Under the pieces are notes generated by a model, which did no database searches, had not been told where the DNA came from, and saw only the letters and a list, made by a program, of their open reading frames with translations. A DNA stretch of 64,000 bases from Seriola aureovittata (Eukaryota > Chordata > Actinopteri > Carangiformes > Carangidae), in NCBI RefSeq assembly GCF_021018895.1, contig NC_079373.1, positions 18,365,001-18,429,000 of the forward strand. Direction: 5' to 3'. The position numbers and the translations under genes were made by a program. Positions 61,230 to 64,000 of the stretch are shown in pieces. How positions within the stretch are numbered: the stretch's first letter is position 1; each line of letters starts with the position of its first letter.

Positions 61230-64000
61230 GTTCAGACAAAAAGTCACATGACTGCCAAAACACCACTCCCTATGCACAGAGTGAGAAGGGAAGAGAAAAA
61301 AAGTAACATATTGGGGGGTGGAGGGTGATGAAGAAGGGAAAAAATAAAGAGTCTACTATGAAAAAAAAAAAGAACAGAGAAAAATAAGTGAGGTAAAGTA
61401 GATTGCGATTGGTGAATTTGGGTTGAGTTACGGAGGCAGGAAATAGATCACCGGGCTAAACTCCATCCTATGAATGGTTGCACAAACTATTTCCAGCTCA
61501 TCTTTCCTCCTCAGTCCCATCTCCACACCGAGTAGATTGCTAAGAGGAAAAAACGTTGAGCAGCACAGTGTGACACTAATGGTACAGCTCTATCTCTGGC
61601 TGGCACACTCAAACAGCACCTGTCTACTTCCATATTAGGCCATTTATTAGAGTGTACACAACATTAAGAGTTCCTTCCTACACTCTGTTCGACGCATGTA
61701 GTGTCGACCATCAATACACGACCAACAGCACTTTGAAAAGTTGCCTCCTCACTTTTGTCCCAATTTCTATTTCATCACTGAGGTGGATCTATTAGGTGAA
61801 ATCAATAAGGAGTCACCAGTACACCCTCAAGTGTTTTTTAGTGTACATATGTCATCAGCTCATGATACTCTTTGTGGATTTTAGAATATATCAAAGTTAT
61901 ACAAGTCATATTAAAGAGCGTTAACTTCTTGCTGCATGCCATCTCGTCCAGTTTTGCAACTGTAAATACAACAGACCAAGGTGAGACTAAAGTTGGCACA
62001 AGTGTGGGGTTATTTTACAGTTGAAAAACCACATGGATTAGCAGTGTTGTCTCCGGTTTGATGTAGAAATGGCAGATGTACTATCATTGGATCCGTCATG
62101 CTGCTCTGGTATCATTCAGAGAGGACTGCTCGGGTGGGAAAATTACAAAGAACACAGTATCAATTTTAGCAGGTGTAAGACAACATTATCAACAAATCAT
62201 CATTTTTATTTCTGAAATGACCAAGCAGGCTTCTCTTACTTTTGTCTAACCTGTCCATTTGTTTTTTTGGTTTTCTATTCCTTATTCGGATATTGTCTGC
62301 ATTATTATCAGAATGCTGCTGCAATCCTATCTCAACCTGCAAATGCAGAGGCCAGCACAAACTTGTGTGTCTTGTGTTGTTAAAGCAGAGAAAATGGTTG
62401 AAGTGAAACATAAATCAGACGGGAGAGAAAACCTCTCAGCAAACTGGTGTAAATGGCAGAGCATCGACAATGCCAAGTACAATGCAGGTTTAGCATGTCT
62501 ATGTAAACAAAATAAAATGATTGTCCGGGGGGCTAAGAGTGCTAACGGTGAGCTTTCTACTTCACTGGAGGCGGTGTGACGTCTGTTAATTAAAGGCTCC
62601 ATCTCTAAAGACAGGACCTAGAGACGCCTTCATTTAGTCACAAGTTACAACCCAAAGGGGCCCACCCACTGTTTTCCAAAAGACTACCGCAGCTTTAGAC
62701 TATGAGACGCTGATCTTCACTCCAAACATTTTATATTCGCCTATAAACAACTCTGGTGCACAGTGGAAGTCAGCCCAATGAAGCCAGCAGAGCTCCATCA
62801 TCTGCAAAAATCAGCGATGCATAAATCCCTTTTCAGGTTGATTCAATATCAGCAGACCACTGAAGAGAGGATTGCATCCCATATTAATCTTGTCACACTA
62901 AAATCATCGTACTACCCTTGGGCTGCAGGCTAGTGTTATCTTACAGCAGAAATAGACGTCCTGTATTATAAATTCATTAAGTTGTTTTTACCCTGCATCC
63001 TCGACAAGACAAAAACATTCATTTTAACTATTTGTACATGTTTTAGCTTTAGCCTACTGAACAAAACAAAGACTTCAAAATCAAAATCCCCCTGAGTGTA
63101 AAGTGTATCATGTTTTTACTATGCACACTGGCATCTGCCCAGGGTGATAAACTAAATTATAGTGAAGCCCTCTGGCGTAAATTCCCGACAGAACAGAGAG
63201 ACAATGTGGTCTACAAATGTTAGGAAGCAGTTGTATTACTCAGACTGAAATCACACATCTATCACTTTCTCAGCAATGTACTGTACACTTGAACACAATC
63301 ATCTCCCTTGTAATACATCGCCTCAGTGCCAGAAAATTACCCTACTTCAGCGGTGGCAGGCAGGTCTCGTTCTCAGGAAAGCATTTACCAAGTAAAAAGG
63401 GGGCTAAATTACCTTTCTACAGTGTGAATGTGACAGGATAACTGATGAGCCACAGCGAGGGAAGGTGACAAAGCCGATAGCATCCAGAGCATGGACAGCA
63501 ATGACGAGTCTAAGACTCTGCCATTGATTTTGTTTAAAAAAAAAAGGTAACAGAGAGGACTACCTGAGGATTAACAATCCTGTATCAGCTTGTCAGTAGA
63601 TAATAGGCACATTCTGGCTCCGGGCTTACTGCAGATTCTTGCAATATTTTTTGCAGATTGACCATGCAACCTGGATATGTCACCTAAAGCAGTTAGCTTT
63701 TTAGTTTTTTAGAACAATAATTTACAGTTTTATGCAACTTTCTTCACTTTCTTATACATTCTGCTAACAAAAATCTATAATGTGCCTTTGAAGTTAAAAA
63801 AAAAAAAACAAAGCATTGCTTGTTGGGCTATATTTACATTTTGATGATGCTAAAACAAATATGTGATTAAACACTTGGCAACATATATGAAGTCATAGAT
63901 ACAGGATCCTTCTCCCACAGTTCACATCAGATGATGGTGAATAAATTAGCCTGAGATGTGAGGAGCATAAATTAAATAAGCAGATCTGACGGCTATAATA
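61230..64000. other. Non-coding DNA at the right edge
   Basis: No exon, RNA gene or recognisable mobile element was found. Short A-runs and random small ORFs only. Confidence 0.45.

Noticed and set aside
61023..61277. 84-aa minus-strand ORF in the distal promoter candidate
   Set aside because: GC-rich promoter DNA often lacks stops. No conserved motif and no matching downstream exon in frame.
1..64000. CRISPR arrays, operons or prokaryotic elements
   Set aside because: None seen. Tandem repeats here are microsatellites, and all genes are intron-containing vertebrate genes.

Overview
The window is vertebrate, almost certainly teleost, nuclear DNA. It has intron-rich genes with GT-AG junctions, long CA/TG microsatellites, decayed Tc1-like transposons with the 'attcagacccc' fish-type ends, and a gene order that matches human 11p15.5 (IRF7 - PHRF1 - MIR210 - RASSF7). 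Gene models were built by hand: exon junctions were followed by reading frame and phase, and each product was recognised from its protein sequence. No alignment was run.

Layout. Positions 1-6000 are mostly non-coding. A promoter-like patch with a possible first exon of a leftward gene lies at about 1104-1430, and a TA-flanked non-autonomous DNA transposon at 4425-5396. Positions 6201-9918 (+) hold a complete ten-exon irf7 gene (438 aa) with a TATA box and an upstream ISRE. Positions 12850-24931 (-) hold a complete phrf1 coding region in 18 coding exons (1766 aa), convergent with irf7. Its introns carry a Tc1-like transposon and other interspersed repeats, and its promoter is near 25.6-25.95 kb. 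A (CA)n tract and a decayed Tc1-like copy follow at 26.2-27.3 kb. At 29365-29450 (+) is the mir-210 hairpin, inside a candidate spliced non-coding host transcript with hypoxia-response-element-like motifs upstream. Positions 34006-38352 (-) hold a complete four-exon rassf7 coding region (442 aa) with a long 3'UTR. Positions 38.5-64 kb contain no coding gene I can support. This is probably the long 5' intron region of rassf7, with candidate leftward first exons near 53.0 and 61.0 kb, many microsatellites and a deleted Tc1-like element.

Functionally the genes are an antiviral transcription factor (irf7), a RING/PHD/SR-type nuclear protein linked to RNA polymerase II CTD binding (phrf1), the hypoxia microRNA (mir-210) and an N-terminal RASSF protein (rassf7). 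They look like a conserved neighbourhood rather than a pathway. The most interesting local signal is at mir-210. The lower stem of the hairpin contains a strong 5' splice site (29374/29375), and the mature 5p strand would begin only three bases into the intron. Drosha cleavage and U1 recognition would then compete for the same bases.
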